A DNA stretch of 64,000 nt from NCBI GenBank assembly GCA_902728285.1, contig CACVBU010000575.1, positions 445,298-509,297 of the forward strand, given 5' to 3'. The first letter of the stretch is position 1. Each line of letters starts with the position of its first letter. A program made the position numbers and the translations under genes. This DNA comes from Clytia hemisphaerica. Lineage: Eukaryota; Cnidaria; Hydrozoa; Leptothecata; Clytiidae. The notes beneath the pieces are model-generated. The model made no database searches, was not told where the DNA came from, and worked only from the letters and a program-made list of their open reading frames with translations. This document shows positions 20,921 through 32,484 of the stretch, in pieces.

Positions 20921-21173
20921 TTAAGCGTACAAACGAGCACAAAGTTTTGCGAGGCCGAAATAGCGCAAAGTTTACAACAAACTTTCACGAATCGTCAAAT
21001 TTGAAATTTTTGGCATAATTTTATAGTTTAATACCTTTTATAGTCGAAGAGCAACAGTCTTTATCGGATTTAAGGTATATTTTTCCATTTTAAAGCAATT
21101 TTCATTCAAAAGTTTTCATTTATATCCAACGATTCGCGAAAGTTTCTGCTCGCGAAAGTTTGTACGCCTAAAA
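20921..21173. mobile_element. TIR element, GCGTACAAAC / CGCGAAAGTTT family, copy 1
   Basis: TTAAGCGTACAAAC at the left mirrors GTTTGTACGCCTAAA at the right. Subterminal CGCGAAAGTTT words are present. It is related to 47733-48074. Confidence 0.65.
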
Positions 21174-21715
21174 TACATGCACTACTGTATGTCATACCAC
21201 CATGGAAAGGGTATGACAAATGCGTCTTCAAGTGTACCGGAGGCTCTTTAATTAGTTATGATAATCTTAGATTTAAATCATTAGAATTTGCATCCAACGT
21301 ATTATGTGGATCAGATAGCGACTTACAAGCAAGCTTTTTCCAAGAATTATTTGACATACTCTAATGTTCTAATGAAGAAAATCCACCATCATCGACTTCT
21401 AATAAAAAAAGGGTTTTCCCTTTACCTTACTTTATACTAATAAAGAACCAAATTATCTGCACGTTTATCATCAATGTCTGGTGACGTCAGAACAAAGTTC
21501 TTATAATATTGCTTCGAAATCACATTATGTTTCTCTTGGGATTCGTTTAAAGAAGATCTTTCTCGGCTGACGGTAAAGCTATCTCGCAGCGACTTCCGGC
21601 GAATTTATAGAGAACTTTGAAGCGCTATTGAAGATTAGAATGCTATTTTTAGCCCAAATAACTTTAACGTTACATCATGTCTCCTCTTTTCATCACGTAA
21701 ATAAAATTATGAGGT

Positions 21716-21858
21716 TGCCGCTTTAGATATCCAACAAATTTTTACAAGGAAGATGGTAAAATATCGTGGTTTTCTTCAATTTCTTACCGCTTTAGATATC
21801 CAACAAATCTCTTTACAATGGAAGATGGTAAAATATCGTGGTTTTCTTCAATTTCTTC
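21716..21858. repeat. Tandem duplication of a 72-bp segment
   Basis: CCGCTTTAGATATCCAACAA begins two adjacent copies that both run through GGAAGATGGTAAAATATCGT to TCTTCAATTTCTT, with a few base changes and a small indel. Confidence 0.9.
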
Positions 21859-22029
21859 TTCGTTTTTCTTTCGGCTTTCCGTCGCTTGATATGTATCGTC
21901 GAGTGTGCTTCATTTCTGAACTGTGAAAGAAAAAAGTACGATAAAATGTTACATCCTCGCGAAGTAATCACTTGTTAAAGATTTTAGTCCGAAGTTTCCT
22001 TCATTCCGAAGTTTCCCCGACCTACGGTA

Positions 22030-23816
22030 GTTAGAAAAAGAGAGAAAAAACCGGGGGTCAAATTAAATTTTTCTCCCTTCTTGCGGCAAACATAAAAGAC
22101 TTTAAGAGGCCATTTATTTAAGAAAGGGGTGTTATACCATAAATAAATTATGTAAGTAAGTGATATTTTTTAAGTAACAAGTTCATTAACAATTTTATTT
22201 TGAAGTTTGTTTTTAAAAACAAAACCCCCGTGCTAGATGATAATTTCATTTTCTTAACTTATGGACCCATTTGGAAGTATTTGTAATACAGATCAATTGG
22301 CAGTGTAGTTGCAGCCTACACAAGAATTGGAATCTTAAGTCTGAAGTCGTAACTCCTTGCCAGTGACCCCGCAGAGAAATTTTTAGTTGGCAGACACTGA
22401 CTTTAGGTTGGTTTGGAAATCGTTTTATTTTGAAATGTAATCTTCACTTTAGATGAATACTTTTATTTATTTGGATTCATGAAAGGTTCAAGGTTTGTTT
22501 ACTTTTTATTTCAAATTATTTCATTGATTTATTGAGCTGCAATTTAGCTGATTGAAAAACAAAGATTTTTGATAGTTATCAGCGTGGGCTTGGCCGCCAT
22601 TTTGAATTTTGATTTTTTCTCCTGTACTCGGCAATTTAGAGGTTGTTCGTAATACGCGATTTGGCTTACGCGTAACACTTGTGCGCGAATGCGCGCGATC
22701 ACATTCACGCATTTCTACTCGTCCCAAATATTTGTTCCTTTTACAGTATGAAAGCAAACCTGGTGAGTGTAGTGTATTCACATTATATGCTATCTACGAT
22801 TTGCGGTTGTGTTAATTAATTGACTTTGGAGGTTTGTGGTCGTTGGTGGTGAAATAATGGTGGCCGCCCCGAATTGCCGTCCCATGTTTTGCCAGATAGT
22901 CCCAGGTTAGAGCTGTTGACCGTACCTTTTTGAAGCACCCCCCCTATCCTGAATCTTCTAATTATATTTTTGGATTTGTGAGAAGACACAAAAATAATTC
23001 ATTTGGAAATGTCCAAAATGTATAGAAACATCAACATCAAAAAAGAAAATGTCCAAGCTTGTGTGCCTAGGAGGGCTTATGGAAATGAAAAAATCTTAAA
23101 TAACATCAAATTTAATGAAAAGCTTTACCTGACAAGTCTTTGTCTAAACAGCAGTTGAATTTATGTAATAAGTAAGAATGCTTCTTTGATGACTACTGAT
23201 TGCCTGCTATCGATGCGAAAATTGAGGTGGGGAAAGCAAAAATGAAAGTGAAAGTATTTGAACCCAAGCCTCTGAGGTACAATTATGTTTCAATAGCTGA
23301 AATGGTTAGGTTGAGAGAATTATCACATGATAAGCGGTGTGTTTTGATGAAAATCACATGACAACTCGTTACCAAGCTTCTAAAAAAGCCCGCGAAAATC
23401 AAACCACGTGGTGAATCATAATGGTAGTCGCAGAAGCGGCTAAAGAAGAAATTCGAAATTCGAAAAAATATGTGTGGAAAAATGAAAAAATGAAAACGGT
23501 GATGGAAAAAATTAATGGTAATTTTTTTTGTATGTATATTTTTTCTTTTGGGCAGTTCTTAAGAGTCATCACTGTCCGTATAAACAATCAGAAAATATTA
23601 GGAAAGTGAGGAAGTGATTTTCTAGATTTTCTAGTATTTTCATAGGGACGGGCAACCTCCGCCCCTCGTCCCCGTGTATCCCAGGCATTATTTACGTTAC
23701 TGATTGACGCCAGAGAATACCCTGGTGTTGGCTGATGCGAGTTCCCCCTCTCAAAATTACCATTAATTCCCCCTCTCAGAGGGGGAACTTCTCAAAACAA
23801 TACGTCATAAAAAAAT
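22030..23816. other. Gene-poor unique stretch
   Basis: No TIR pair, array or recognisable gene. The segment 23640-23790 has clustered CCCC/GGGG words around inverted CCCCCTCTCA. A short frame at 23421-23519 starts ATG GTA GTC GCA and ends before a GTAATT that could be a donor, but without a partner exon I do not call it. Confidence 0.4.
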
Positions 23817-24147
23817 CGGCAGGTCCAAATGCATAAAACATAATGCATATTGCATAATGCATAATGCATAATATTTGAAAATTGTCAATTTTAGAGGCTA
23901 TAATAAAGAGAATTTGAAAGATAATACTTTCAACAAAACAAATATACCATTTTCTACCAGATAAAGGGTAGAAAGCTGTAAACTTGAATTTTGGAAGATG
24001 AAGAAAATGCATGATCCACTGAATTGAAAATGCTTGTCGCCATTTTGATTTTCATAGTTGTATTTTACAGAACGTAGTATAGTGTAGAAAAAACACGAAA
24101 ATATCTTCTCCGTATATTACTTTTCTAACTCAAAAACGTAAATTTTA

Positions 24148-25160
24148 CGGCTAGTTCGAAACACGGGTCACGGGTCACGGGTTACGGGGCACGGGGTACG
24201 GGTCACGGGGCACGGGTCACGGGTCACGGGGCACGGGGCACGGGGCATACAATTTACAGACCGGAAAAAATATAACGATATCATGACGTATAATTCATAA
24301 CACGTACTACATAACACATATAATAGTACTAAAACTACTAGCATAGTATGTCTGAAACAATTATATTCGAATAGTATTATCATAAAAATTTTTTAAATAA
24401 TATGTCACCCACAAATTTTGACAAAATAATATTGAATGACAAAAATATTGTCAAAATCATGAAATATAAGGCCTCTGAACCAATTTACAGCAAAATGTTT
24501 TTTCATACTCAATAGGATGCTAATCATGTGACTGGATATAGACTGACATGTTTTAAAACGATTAAATGCTGCAAGATAGTGGTTTTAGAGATATGAGTAT
24601 AATTACGTCATTTTTATTGAAAATTCATAATGGTAGGTGGAAAATATTGACACATTTATAAAATACCATCTTTTCTACGTTATTTTCCACTAAAATTATA
24701 TTCATACTCAAGGTGATGGAGGGGATATAATAAGATATGATTTAACAATATATCATTTTCTTGAGAAAGCTCGCTTTTCAGGCGATGGGAATTGTAATAT
24801 GTATATTACTTAAGTATAACATATAACATGCATATAACACTAAAAGTGTATTATTGATAATATAAGCTTATTATATGTATGTAATATGTTGCGGTGTTTT
24901 CTAGTCTGCATTATACACGACGCAAACTTCGAAAGCACGTGGAAAGCACGTGGTTAGGTTTTAGCGTTTTAAATAGTCATACGTGGATAAAATACCTTAA
25001 AATTGATTTTTTCGATAATTTTTAGTGTTTTTAAAACATTTTCTGTTTGAATTACTTTGATCTGAGCTGCCCCGTCACCCCGTGCCCCGTGACCCGTGCC
25101 CCGTAACCCGTGCCCCGTGCCCCGGACCTGTGACCCGTGACCCGTGTTTCGAACTAGCCG
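24148..25160. mobile_element. Foldback element with ACGGGTC subterminal repeats and 9-bp target duplication
   Basis: Ends CGGCTAGTTCGAAACACGGG and the inverse. Each is followed by about a dozen copies of a 6-7 bp word (ACGGGTC / ACGGGGC), 24165-24246 and inverted 25076-25142. TAAATTTTA flanks both sides exactly (24139-24147 and 25161-25169). The core is AT-rich and non-coding and contains CAGACCGGAAAA next to the repeats. Confidence 0.92.
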
Positions 25161-25188
25161 TAAATTTTATGGCAAGATCTTTATTCTG

Positions 25189-26133
25189 CGGTTGGTTCGA
25201 AACGCAGGACACAGGACCCAGGAGGCAGGACACAGGATGCAGGTCAGTGCTGACAGGTCAGCTTTAATTGCTGTAAAAGACAAAGAAAATGTTTGAAAAA
25301 CACTTGTAATTGTTAGAAATATCATTCTGAAGGTATTTTATTGGTCTAGAACCTTTTTAAAGGTCAAAATCTATCCACATGCTTGCCACGTGCTTTTGCA
25401 TTTTGTGCCGTGTATAACACGGACCTGTAATACTTGTATTATATATTACATATAAATCACGCATGTATAGTAGCAGTTATCTTTTCAATGTCATTGACAT
25501 GTGACATATAATTATATGTTATACACAAAATACATGTGTTAAAAATATTTATCTCATCTTTAAACAGCCCCAACAGGAAAATAGCTATTTCACAATCGCT
25601 ATATCATATCTCATTATATATCCTGCATCACCTTGGGTATGATAACAAAAATTGACTACTAAAATAGCGTCAAAGGTTTGTATTTTAATTATATCAATAT
25701 TTTCATTCCCTATCTCGTATTTTTGATGAAAATGACGTCACTATTTTCATATCTCTAAAACAGCTCTCTTGGAGCATTTAATGTTTTCAACATATATAAA
25801 TCTATATCTACTTGCACCATCAGCATCCTATTGAGCATGAAAAAACATTTTGTTGTAAACTGATGTACACACATTGTATTTTGTGCTAGCGTCATCATTT
25901 ACATAATTTAAATGTCATTTTGTCAATATTTAGGATTGATGGCTTGTCATTTAAAAATCTTTTAAATAGCGTATTTTGTATAATATATAACTTTCCATTG
26001 CGTATAATGTTTTTAGAAACATTTTATACATTATATGTTACGAGTGTGTTACAATTTTCCGGTCTGTAGTTTGTATGACCTGCGTCCTGTCTCCTGTCTC
26101 CTGCGTCCTGTCTCCTGCATTTCGAACCAACCG
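25189..26133. mobile_element. Foldback element with CAGGACA subterminal repeats and 9-bp target duplication
   Basis: Ends CGGTTGGTTCGAAACGCAGG and the inverse. Subterminal repeats are CAGGACA / CAGGAGG-type words at 25203-25245 and inverted at 26080-26117. TTTATTCTG flanks both sides exactly (25180-25188 and 26134-26142). Its core is homologous, in inverted orientation, to that of the 24148-25160 element: 24490-24620 matches the reverse complement of about 25725-25865, and both carry CCGGTCTG beside the repeats. Confidence 0.92.
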
Positions 26134-26654
26134 TTTATTCTGGGTTTTCTCAGAGATATTTTGAACAATTTCTAATAAATTTCAACGGGTTTTCCTTCTT
26201 ACAAAGCATCAACCATGTGAATGCTTTTTGCTAGATAAGCCAATATCCAGCCAATATAAATTAAAGAGCTTCATGCAAAAGCTATAGATCAAAGAAAATA
26301 GACTTCAAATCTTTTTACATTCGAATGTTTATGGGGAAACCGTTCTGATCTATTGCAACATCTTCTTATTATTTATGCAGACCGAAAACCCTTTGTTTGA
26401 TTCGAATGTTTTCTTTTTCGTTCGGATTCGAAAAGTAAAATATCATATGTCTGGGGAAATCCCTCCGGAATCCCTCTAATTGGAATGTTTATTTAAGAAA
26501 CTCTTCTAAAGAGGTTTTTGCGGTTTTAGCCTCTACAAAGGAGAGTTTTAGAAAATATAAAATCGTTCTGTAAATTACATAATACTATTATGCATTATGC
26601 AATATGCATTATGTTTTATGCATTTTTTACCTGCCGGTTCTTCGAACGTTTTTT

Positions 26655-26800
26655 TGCCAGCTGGGCATATTTGAAGAAGAAAAAGTTGAGTCTATTATTA
26701 ATTCTTTGAATGTTAACAAGGCCCATGGGCGGGATAATATTTCTACTCGTATGGTCAGAATCTGTGGTAAGTCTCTAGTAAAACCTTTGCTTAGTACCTT
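26655..26800 (+). pseudogene. Non-LTR retrotransposon reverse transcriptase, 5' fragment
   Basis: A frame starting in the outer foldback element reads EKVESIINSLNVNKAHGRDN and then STRMVRICGKSLVKPL. This is the classic start of the reverse transcriptase domain in CR1/jockey-type elements (L-x-x-x-K-(A)-x-G-x-D-x-I). It stops being recognisable at 26800, where the 7.1-kb composite begins. The continuing part of the domain is at 33915, about 80 residues further along the family sequence, so some sequence has been lost. Confidence 0.8.
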
Positions 26801-26984
26801 ATTGGTATTATATTTTGGGTGTTACAAAATTTCGCGGATACTTAATTTCACGATTTTTTAGGCCAAATTTCGCAAAATTTGATATCGTTTAAATTTTTCA
26901 AAAATACAAAATCGCGAAATTAAATACATGCAAAAAATTAAAAAAATAGGTCAAAAATCGAAAATACCTATTTTAGTGGCTAGG

Positions 26985-27205
26985 GCTTGGTGCATGATAT
27001 ATACGTGTATGGCCAAGAACTAGTACTCTAGTAACACTACACGCATTACTCTAACTACACTACACTCACTCAGTGTGCATGATATATACGTGTATGGCCA
27101 AGAACTACCGTGCATGTTACACTACACGCATTACTCTAACTACACTACACTCACTCAGTGTGCAGGATATATACGTGTATGGCCAAGAACTAGTACTCTA
27201 GTAAC
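26985..27205. repeat. Three direct repeats of about 85 bp
   Basis: GATATATACGTGTATGGCCA occurs three times (about 26996, 27081, 27167). Each is followed by ACTACACTACACTCACTCAG-type sequence that leads into the minisatellite. Confidence 0.85.
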
Positions 27206-28310
27206 ACTCACTCAGTGCTCTAGCTAATCTCCATGCTCTCACTACACTCAATGTTCTCACTAAACTCACCCCACTCACCCCACTCACTACACTTACCCCA
27301 CTCACTACACTCACCCCACTCACCCCACTCACTCAGTACTTTAGCTAATCTCCATGTTCTCACTAAACTCAATATTCTCACTAAACTCACCCCACTCACT
27401 ACACTCACCCCACTCACCCCACTCACCCCACTCACTCAGTATACTCACTACACTCACTCAGTACTTTAGCTAATCTCCATGTTCTCACTATTAAACAATC
27501 TTGTATTTTATATGTAGCAAAAATGGGCCTACGGGCCTAATGTTACTCAAATATATAGATAGATAGATAGATAGACTAAATTCAATATTCTCACTAAACT
27601 CACCCCACTCACCCCACTCACTACACTCACCCCACTCACCCCACTCACTCAGTATACCGTTTAGCTAATCTCCATGCTCTCATACACTCACTCACTAAAA
27701 CCCCCCACCCCACTCACCCCCCTCACCCCACTCACAGTATCTCACTACACTCACTCAGTACTTTAGCTAATCTCCATGCTCTCACTACACTCAATATTCT
27801 CACTAAACTCACCCCACTCACCCCACTCACTACACTCACCCCACTTACTCACTACACTCACTCAGTACTGTAGCAACCTCCATGTTCTCACTAAACTCGA
27901 TATTCTCTCACCCACTCACCCCACTCACCCCACTCACCCCACTCACTCAGTATACTCACTACACTCACTCCGTTTAGCTAATCTCCATGCTCTCACTAAA
28001 CTCAATGTTCTCACTAAACTCACCCCACTCACCCCACTCATTACACTCACCCCACTCACTCAGTATACTCACTACACTCACTCAGTACTTTAGCTGATCT
28101 CCATGTTCTCACTAAACTTAATATTCTCACTAAACTCACCCCACTCACTACACTCACTACACTCACCCCACTCACCCCACTCACTCAGTATACTCACTAC
28201 ACTCACTCAGTATTTTAGCTAATCTCCATGTTCTCACTAAACTCGATATTCTCACTAAACTTAGTATACTCACTACTCTCCATGCTCTCACTACACTCAA
28301 GAGCAGCCAC
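27200..28310. repeat. CTCACCCCA minisatellite with higher-order units
   Basis: Nine-base words CACTCACCC / CACTCACTA are arranged in larger blocks of about 100-150 bp. Each block opens with TTTAGCTAATCTCCATG and TTCTCACTAAACTCA. A GATA microsatellite interrupts at 27553-27574. Long open frames across it are an artefact of the repeat. Confidence 0.95.
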
Positions 28311-28334
28311 CGGCTAGAAAGTATTAATTATCTG

Positions 28335-28505
28335 TTCTTAGGGACCCTTTTTCCTGGAAAAACTATCTGTTCTGAATCCTGGGCTCTCCTGGATTAAATC
28401 ATCTGTTCTGGGAAAAAATGGGACTCCTGGAAATGTATATCTGTTCTCTAAAAATATTATGCTCCTGGAAAAATATAACAGCTATTCTCTAAGAAATTTA
28501 AAATG
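28335..28505. repeat. ATCTGTTCT repeat array (left)
   Basis: About five units of 35-45 bp carrying TCCTGGAAAAA and ATCTGTTCT. A related array in the same orientation is at 31700-32045, unlike the minisatellites, which are inverted. Confidence 0.75.
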
Positions 28506-28559
28506 CTCCTAGAAAATGAGACCTTTTAAGAAAATTTTGAATTTTTTTCTTTTTTGATA

Positions 28560-29100
28560 ATATTCCACTCCGGCTTATCTTTTTAACGATAACAAGACGA
28601 ACTTGAGAAGTCGAAAATTTCGCCTAAAGTTTGAACTACACATGGGAAAAGAAGTAGAGATGGAAGCTAATCTGCTGAAATCTTCTTTACACATCGAGCC
28701 TTGATAGAACAATTTTATAAGAACAACGAGGCTCAAAAAATTGACCAATTCAAGAACAATGGTTGTTTAATTCTTAAGAACTAATAGCTGAAGGGCATAT
28801 CTTCGTCTATCAAAAGTTATTGATTTGATTATTATAAAGTATATGTTATAAGAAAAATAAATATGCACATATTTCGCGCAATCTCTTGTTTACTTTGTAA
28901 GAACTGATTCCCAAAAGTTATATCACCCTCTATTAAGAGTCATTGATTTGATTCTTATAAAGTAAATGCTTATAAGAAAAATGAATATGCTCATTGTGCG
29001 CCATCCCTTGTTTACTTTGTAAAAACTAATTCCCGAAGGGGATATAACCGTCTATCAAGAGAAATTGATTCGATTCTTATTGCTCACGCAGGAGCATAGC
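28560..29100. repeat. Inverted, diverged copy of the 122-bp satellite and its flank
   Basis: The reverse complement of 28585-28785 matches 19135-19330 (shared TCGATGTAAAGTAGATTTC-like and CGAAATTTTCGACTTC words). Then about 2.5 diverged satellite units follow, with CTTGTTTACTTTGTAAGAAC at 28887 and 29009. Confidence 0.85.
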
Positions 29101-29410
29101 GACGAGGAGGCACTCATAGCTTCAAACATAGATATTGGACTGGAATCTCGAAATTTTTTTGTATGTGTTGTCGCGCAAGCATCCCCGTAGTTAGTCTCTT
29201 CCGTAAATGTTCGGTTTTTTTCGGGACGGCAGTAGCAATGATTTCAATTCTTTTTCCGGAATCTTTAAAGAAATTTGCTCAAGTTTTCAAATGTACATTT
29301 GATATTTTTGTTCAAACTGTAATTTATCTTTGTCTGTTATTTTATTAATAACTACCTTTATTGTTTATAGAGCTTCTTGAGCTTTAAGGACCATCATATG
29401 GTCGTAACTC

Positions 29411-29755
29411 GGGAAGGTCTTTCTTAACTTGGTAAAACAAGATACCAGCAAAGCACAAAAAAGTAGAATTTACGCATATGAAACCAAAATTGAATGACAA
29501 TCAATGTAAACAAACTTTTTTTTTTGGTCTTCAAAATAGATTTACCTCACTTAGAGTGTTTTCACTGTTTGTTCAGTGTGGTAAATCTATTTTAAAAACC
29601 TGAAAAAAGTTTGTTTACGTTCGTTTAACTTTATAGGTGCACATTCAACTTTGACTTTTTCATACAGTTGTGATAGCCTACGTAATAACTTACGCTCCAG
29701 TGGTTTGGTGAAATAGCTCCAATTCTGGCTTTCCAAGTTAGGATGGACCTTCCTG
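29411..29755. mobile_element. Small TIR/palindromic element
   Basis: GAAGGTCTTTCTTAACTTGG at the left pairs with CCAAGTTAGGATGGACCTTC at the right. An inner pair, TGTAAACAAAC...AATAGATTTACC and its inverse, lies at 29508-29622. Non-coding. Confidence 0.55.
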
Positions 29756-30279
29756 AAGGCATTTAACGGTGGTTAGACTAGGCACACAGACAGTCATATA
29801 GAAACATTAGAAAGTGAAAGTATATAGCTATAAACTCAAAAAGTCTAGCTTCCTGAAGGCACGTCTCTTCATTGTCTGTGCTGTGAACATCTTAATGGCT
29901 TCAATCCTTTCAGCTTGGAGAAAAGATTGCATCAGAAAAAGTACTATGCTATGCATTTGAAAAACATTTTAGGCGTATTTCAACTTTTCTCGACTCTACG
30001 TCTGAATGGTTATTTTTCTTTTGACAAACAACATAGAAGGTTTTGCTTGAGAAGTGCAATCACAGCGTAGGCAAGTGGACCCCGGGCCTTAACTAGGACT
30101 GGTTTCTTTTTCACCCTATTTAAGATGGCGCAGAACTTTTTCATAAATTTATACACAGTATTCTCTTGACTATTGTTCTATAGGCAAAGTAGCAATTTGA
30201 CGTCAAATAGTCAAGACGTGTTCTGCATCGCTTTCAAAAAAATGGTGGAAACTCAAAGAAGCATCGAAATTCGCTAAAT

Positions 30280-31343
30280 ATGAACAAAAATTGCGATAAA
30301 AACACCCAAGACCCACCAATTGAAGCAGCAAACACAACTGCAACATGCACCCTTGTTACGTGTATTGATGATGAAGATCAAAATCGACTCAAATGCCGTA
30401 GCTGCCAACGTATGGTACATTACGAATGCGCACAAATGCCACTTTACCAACTGCAAATATTCGCTAACACGTACAATAATCAATATGTATGTCACAATTG
30501 TGTGCGAATAACGAGATCCTTAAGAAGTAAAATCGGAGAAAACAAGTACCATATGATGCAAGAGCAGATTGCTAAAAAAGACGACGAAATCAAAAAACTC
30601 AAAAAACAACTGACCAAAAACCGAGAAGTCATCAACAACGACATCGAAACAATGCTAACACAAAAGATGAGCGACCTAGAAGCCAAAACAAGGAAAATGA
30701 TAAAAGAAGAGATACAACAGACAAAAGATTTTATGAAAGAGTCATCCCGTAAAACCTACGCTGATATAACGAAAGCACACAAGGAAAATCTTAAATCTGT
30801 TGTTGTGGAACAAAAAGAGAGGAGAGGAGAGAAAAACGAGACATCGAATCAAGAAGAGAAAACATCATAATTCATGGACTCTGTGAACAAGCTGAAGACA
30901 CGAAAGAAGAAGATCAAGAAGAGGACAGAAAGGAAATTGAGGATCTGCTCAAAGATATCGGCATCCGCGACATCAAACCAACGCATCAACATCGTATTGG
31001 GTTCGAACATGAAAAATCGAAGAAAAATCGTCCGATAAAGGTGACCTTGCAAAGTGAAGAAGAAAAAGAAAGAATGAGCAACCTTAAAGCCTTAAAAAAG
31101 TTTGGATATCATCTAATCATCACTGATGATTTCACCATCAATGAAAGAAGAAAAATCAAGGAGATGTGCGAAAAAGCTAAAAAATGGAACTCCGAATGTG
31201 ATGGTGATTTAATTTGGCGTGTGAGAGGAAGTCCCAGAACAGAAAACCTTCACTTGATAAAAACAAACAAAAACTTTGCCAACCAAAAGCTGTCAATATC
31301 TAGCCTCAGTAGCAGCGACGATGAGCTGCCAACAAAACATTAG
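30280..31343 (+). pseudogene. CR1/L2-type retrotransposon ORF1 (PHD finger, coiled coil), one frameshift
   Basis: The first frame (30280-30870) has a PHD-like zinc finger with Cys23, Cys28, Cys39, Cys42, His47, Cys50, Cys71 and Cys74. A long charged coiled coil follows (about 88-150). The frame then breaks in the purine-rich stretch near 30820-30835. Shifted, it continues through RDIESRRENIIIHGLCEQAE and THQHRIG...RPIKVTL to a stop at 31343. That C-terminal part is the RNA-binding ORF1 domain common in non-LTR elements of invertebrates. It is a nucleic-acid-binding chaperone of retroposition, not a host gene. No reverse transcriptase frame follows. Instead a short 3' end with AAATAAACTATTACTTACTT closes the element at about 31431. 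Confidence 0.85.
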
Positions 31344-31418
31344 TCTTTTTTAATTGTAAAGTAGCGTTGACTTTTATTAGCCTTTGTTGCTACCTTTTCG
31401 TCAACATGAAATAAACTA

Positions 31419-31431
31419 TTACTTACTTACT
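31419..31431 (+). repeat. TTAC microsatellite tail of the ORF1-only retroelement
   Basis: TTACTTACTTACT follows AAATAAACTA directly after the ORF1 3' region. The same tail type ends both SINEs in this window. Confidence 0.75.
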
Positions 31432-31699
31432 AGAGAATTGTTGGATATATAGCAGCCAATGAAAAAAAACAAGCTATTTCTGATTGGTTACCTTGTTGAT
31501 TTATTCACTGCTATATATTTCACTCTCATATATTTTGCCTACAATCTAAGATCTCTGAGGCATTATCGGAAAAGGTCTATTATGAATGATTATGACATAT
31601 ATTGTTGTAAGAAAGAAACTAGGGGAAAAAGGACAAACAAGGAAATATGAAATTTAGTAAGATAATGATACCATAATATTCGAAAGCATCCAACGAGGA

Positions 31700-32045
31700 C
31701 CTTTTTTTAAATATCTGTTTCCCAGACATAGCCTTCCCGGAAAATTTGATCTGTTGGCCGAATATTTCAAAAATCTTATTCCTAGAAATGAAGATCTGTT
31801 TCTCCGCAAAACCTAAATTTTTAATCTCAAAGTATCTTTCCTAGAAAATTTGATCTGTTTCCACAATTTTCAGAATTAAAATTTTGATCTGTTTTCCCAA
31901 ATAGGATATCTGTTCCCCTCTCCTGAAAATTTTCATCTGTTTCCCTTTCTTTTTGTTATTGATATCGGTTTCCCCCATAAAGTTCAAGGTCTCTCCTAGA
32001 AAATCGGATCTGTTTCCCCATTTTTCAAAAAAAACAGATATTTCG
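31700..32045. repeat. ATCTGTTTCC repeat array (right)
   Basis: About seven units with CCTAGAAAATTTGATCTGTT. They are in direct orientation relative to the array at 28335-28505. Confidence 0.75.
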
Positions 32046-32082
32046 GGAAATGGGCTCGTTGGCTGCTTCTGAATATTATTGA

Positions 32083-32480
32083 GTGTAGTGAGAGCATGGA
32101 GATTAGCTAGAGTACTGAGTGAGTGTAGTGAGTATACTGAGTGAGTGGGGTGAGTGGGGTGAGTGTAGTGAGTGGGGTGAGTGGGGTGAGTTTAGTGAGA
32201 ACATTGAGTGTAGTGAGAGCATGGAGATTAGCAAAAGTACTGAGTAAGTGTAGTGAGTATACTGAGTGAGTGGGGTGAGTGGGGTGAGTGTAGTGAGTGG
32301 GGTGAGTGGGGTGAGTTTAGTGAGAACATTGAGTGTAGTGAGAGCATGGAGATTAGCTAAACGGAGTGAGTGTAGTGAGTATACTGAGTGAGTGGGGTGA
32401 GTGTAGTGAGAGCATGGAGAGTAGTGAGTATACTAAGTTTGTGAGAATATCGAGTTTAGTGAGAACATGGAGATTAGAAC
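32083..32480. repeat. Minisatellite, inverted relative to 27200-28310
   Basis: GAGTGGGGTGAGTG blocks with AGCATGGAGATTAGCTA headers, the exact reverse complement of the left array unit. Confidence 0.95.
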
Positions 32481-32484
32481 TAGT

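Larger units (their letters stand above)
17438..22027. mobile_element. 4.6-kb TIR element with CCGTAGGTCGGGGAAACTTC ends
   Basis: CCGTAGGTCGGGGAAACTTC at the left and its exact inverse at the right, each flanked by TA (17436-17437, 22028-22029). The inside holds the 122-bp tandem array, a smaller TIR element (20921-21173) and a 72-bp duplication. No transposase frame is seen, so it is either a non-autonomous carrier or a decayed element. Confidence 0.8.
23817..26636. mobile_element. Outer foldback element (CGGCAGGT ends, GCATAAT subterminal repeats)
   Basis: CGGCAGGTCCAAATGCATAA at the left matches, inverted, TTATGCATTTTTTACCTGCC at the right. Both ends continue into tandem/inverted ATGCATAAT words (23830-23875 and 26575-26622). 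Two related elements are nested in it. No flanking duplication was found, so the two ends may not come from one simple insertion. Confidence 0.7.

Noticed and set aside
23421..23519. Possible first exon (Met-Val-Val-Ala-Glu...) before a GTAATT donor
   Set aside because: Charged 33-codon frame without any partner exon downstream; foldback elements follow. Not enough to call a gene.
24168..25267. Frames with repeated Pro-Cys-Pro-Val-Thr-Arg
   Set aside because: These are translations of the ACGGGTC subterminal repeats of a foldback element, mirrored at both ends.
27220..28093. Long open frames rich in Ser-Leu-His-Pro-Thr or Ser-Gly-Val repeats
   Set aside because: They follow the nine-base minisatellite, which is open in several frames on both strands. 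Low-complexity translation, no start context, no splice sites.
30274..30686. Minus-strand frames opposite the ORF1 gene
   Set aside because: Antisense shadows of the PHD-finger/coiled-coil ORF1.
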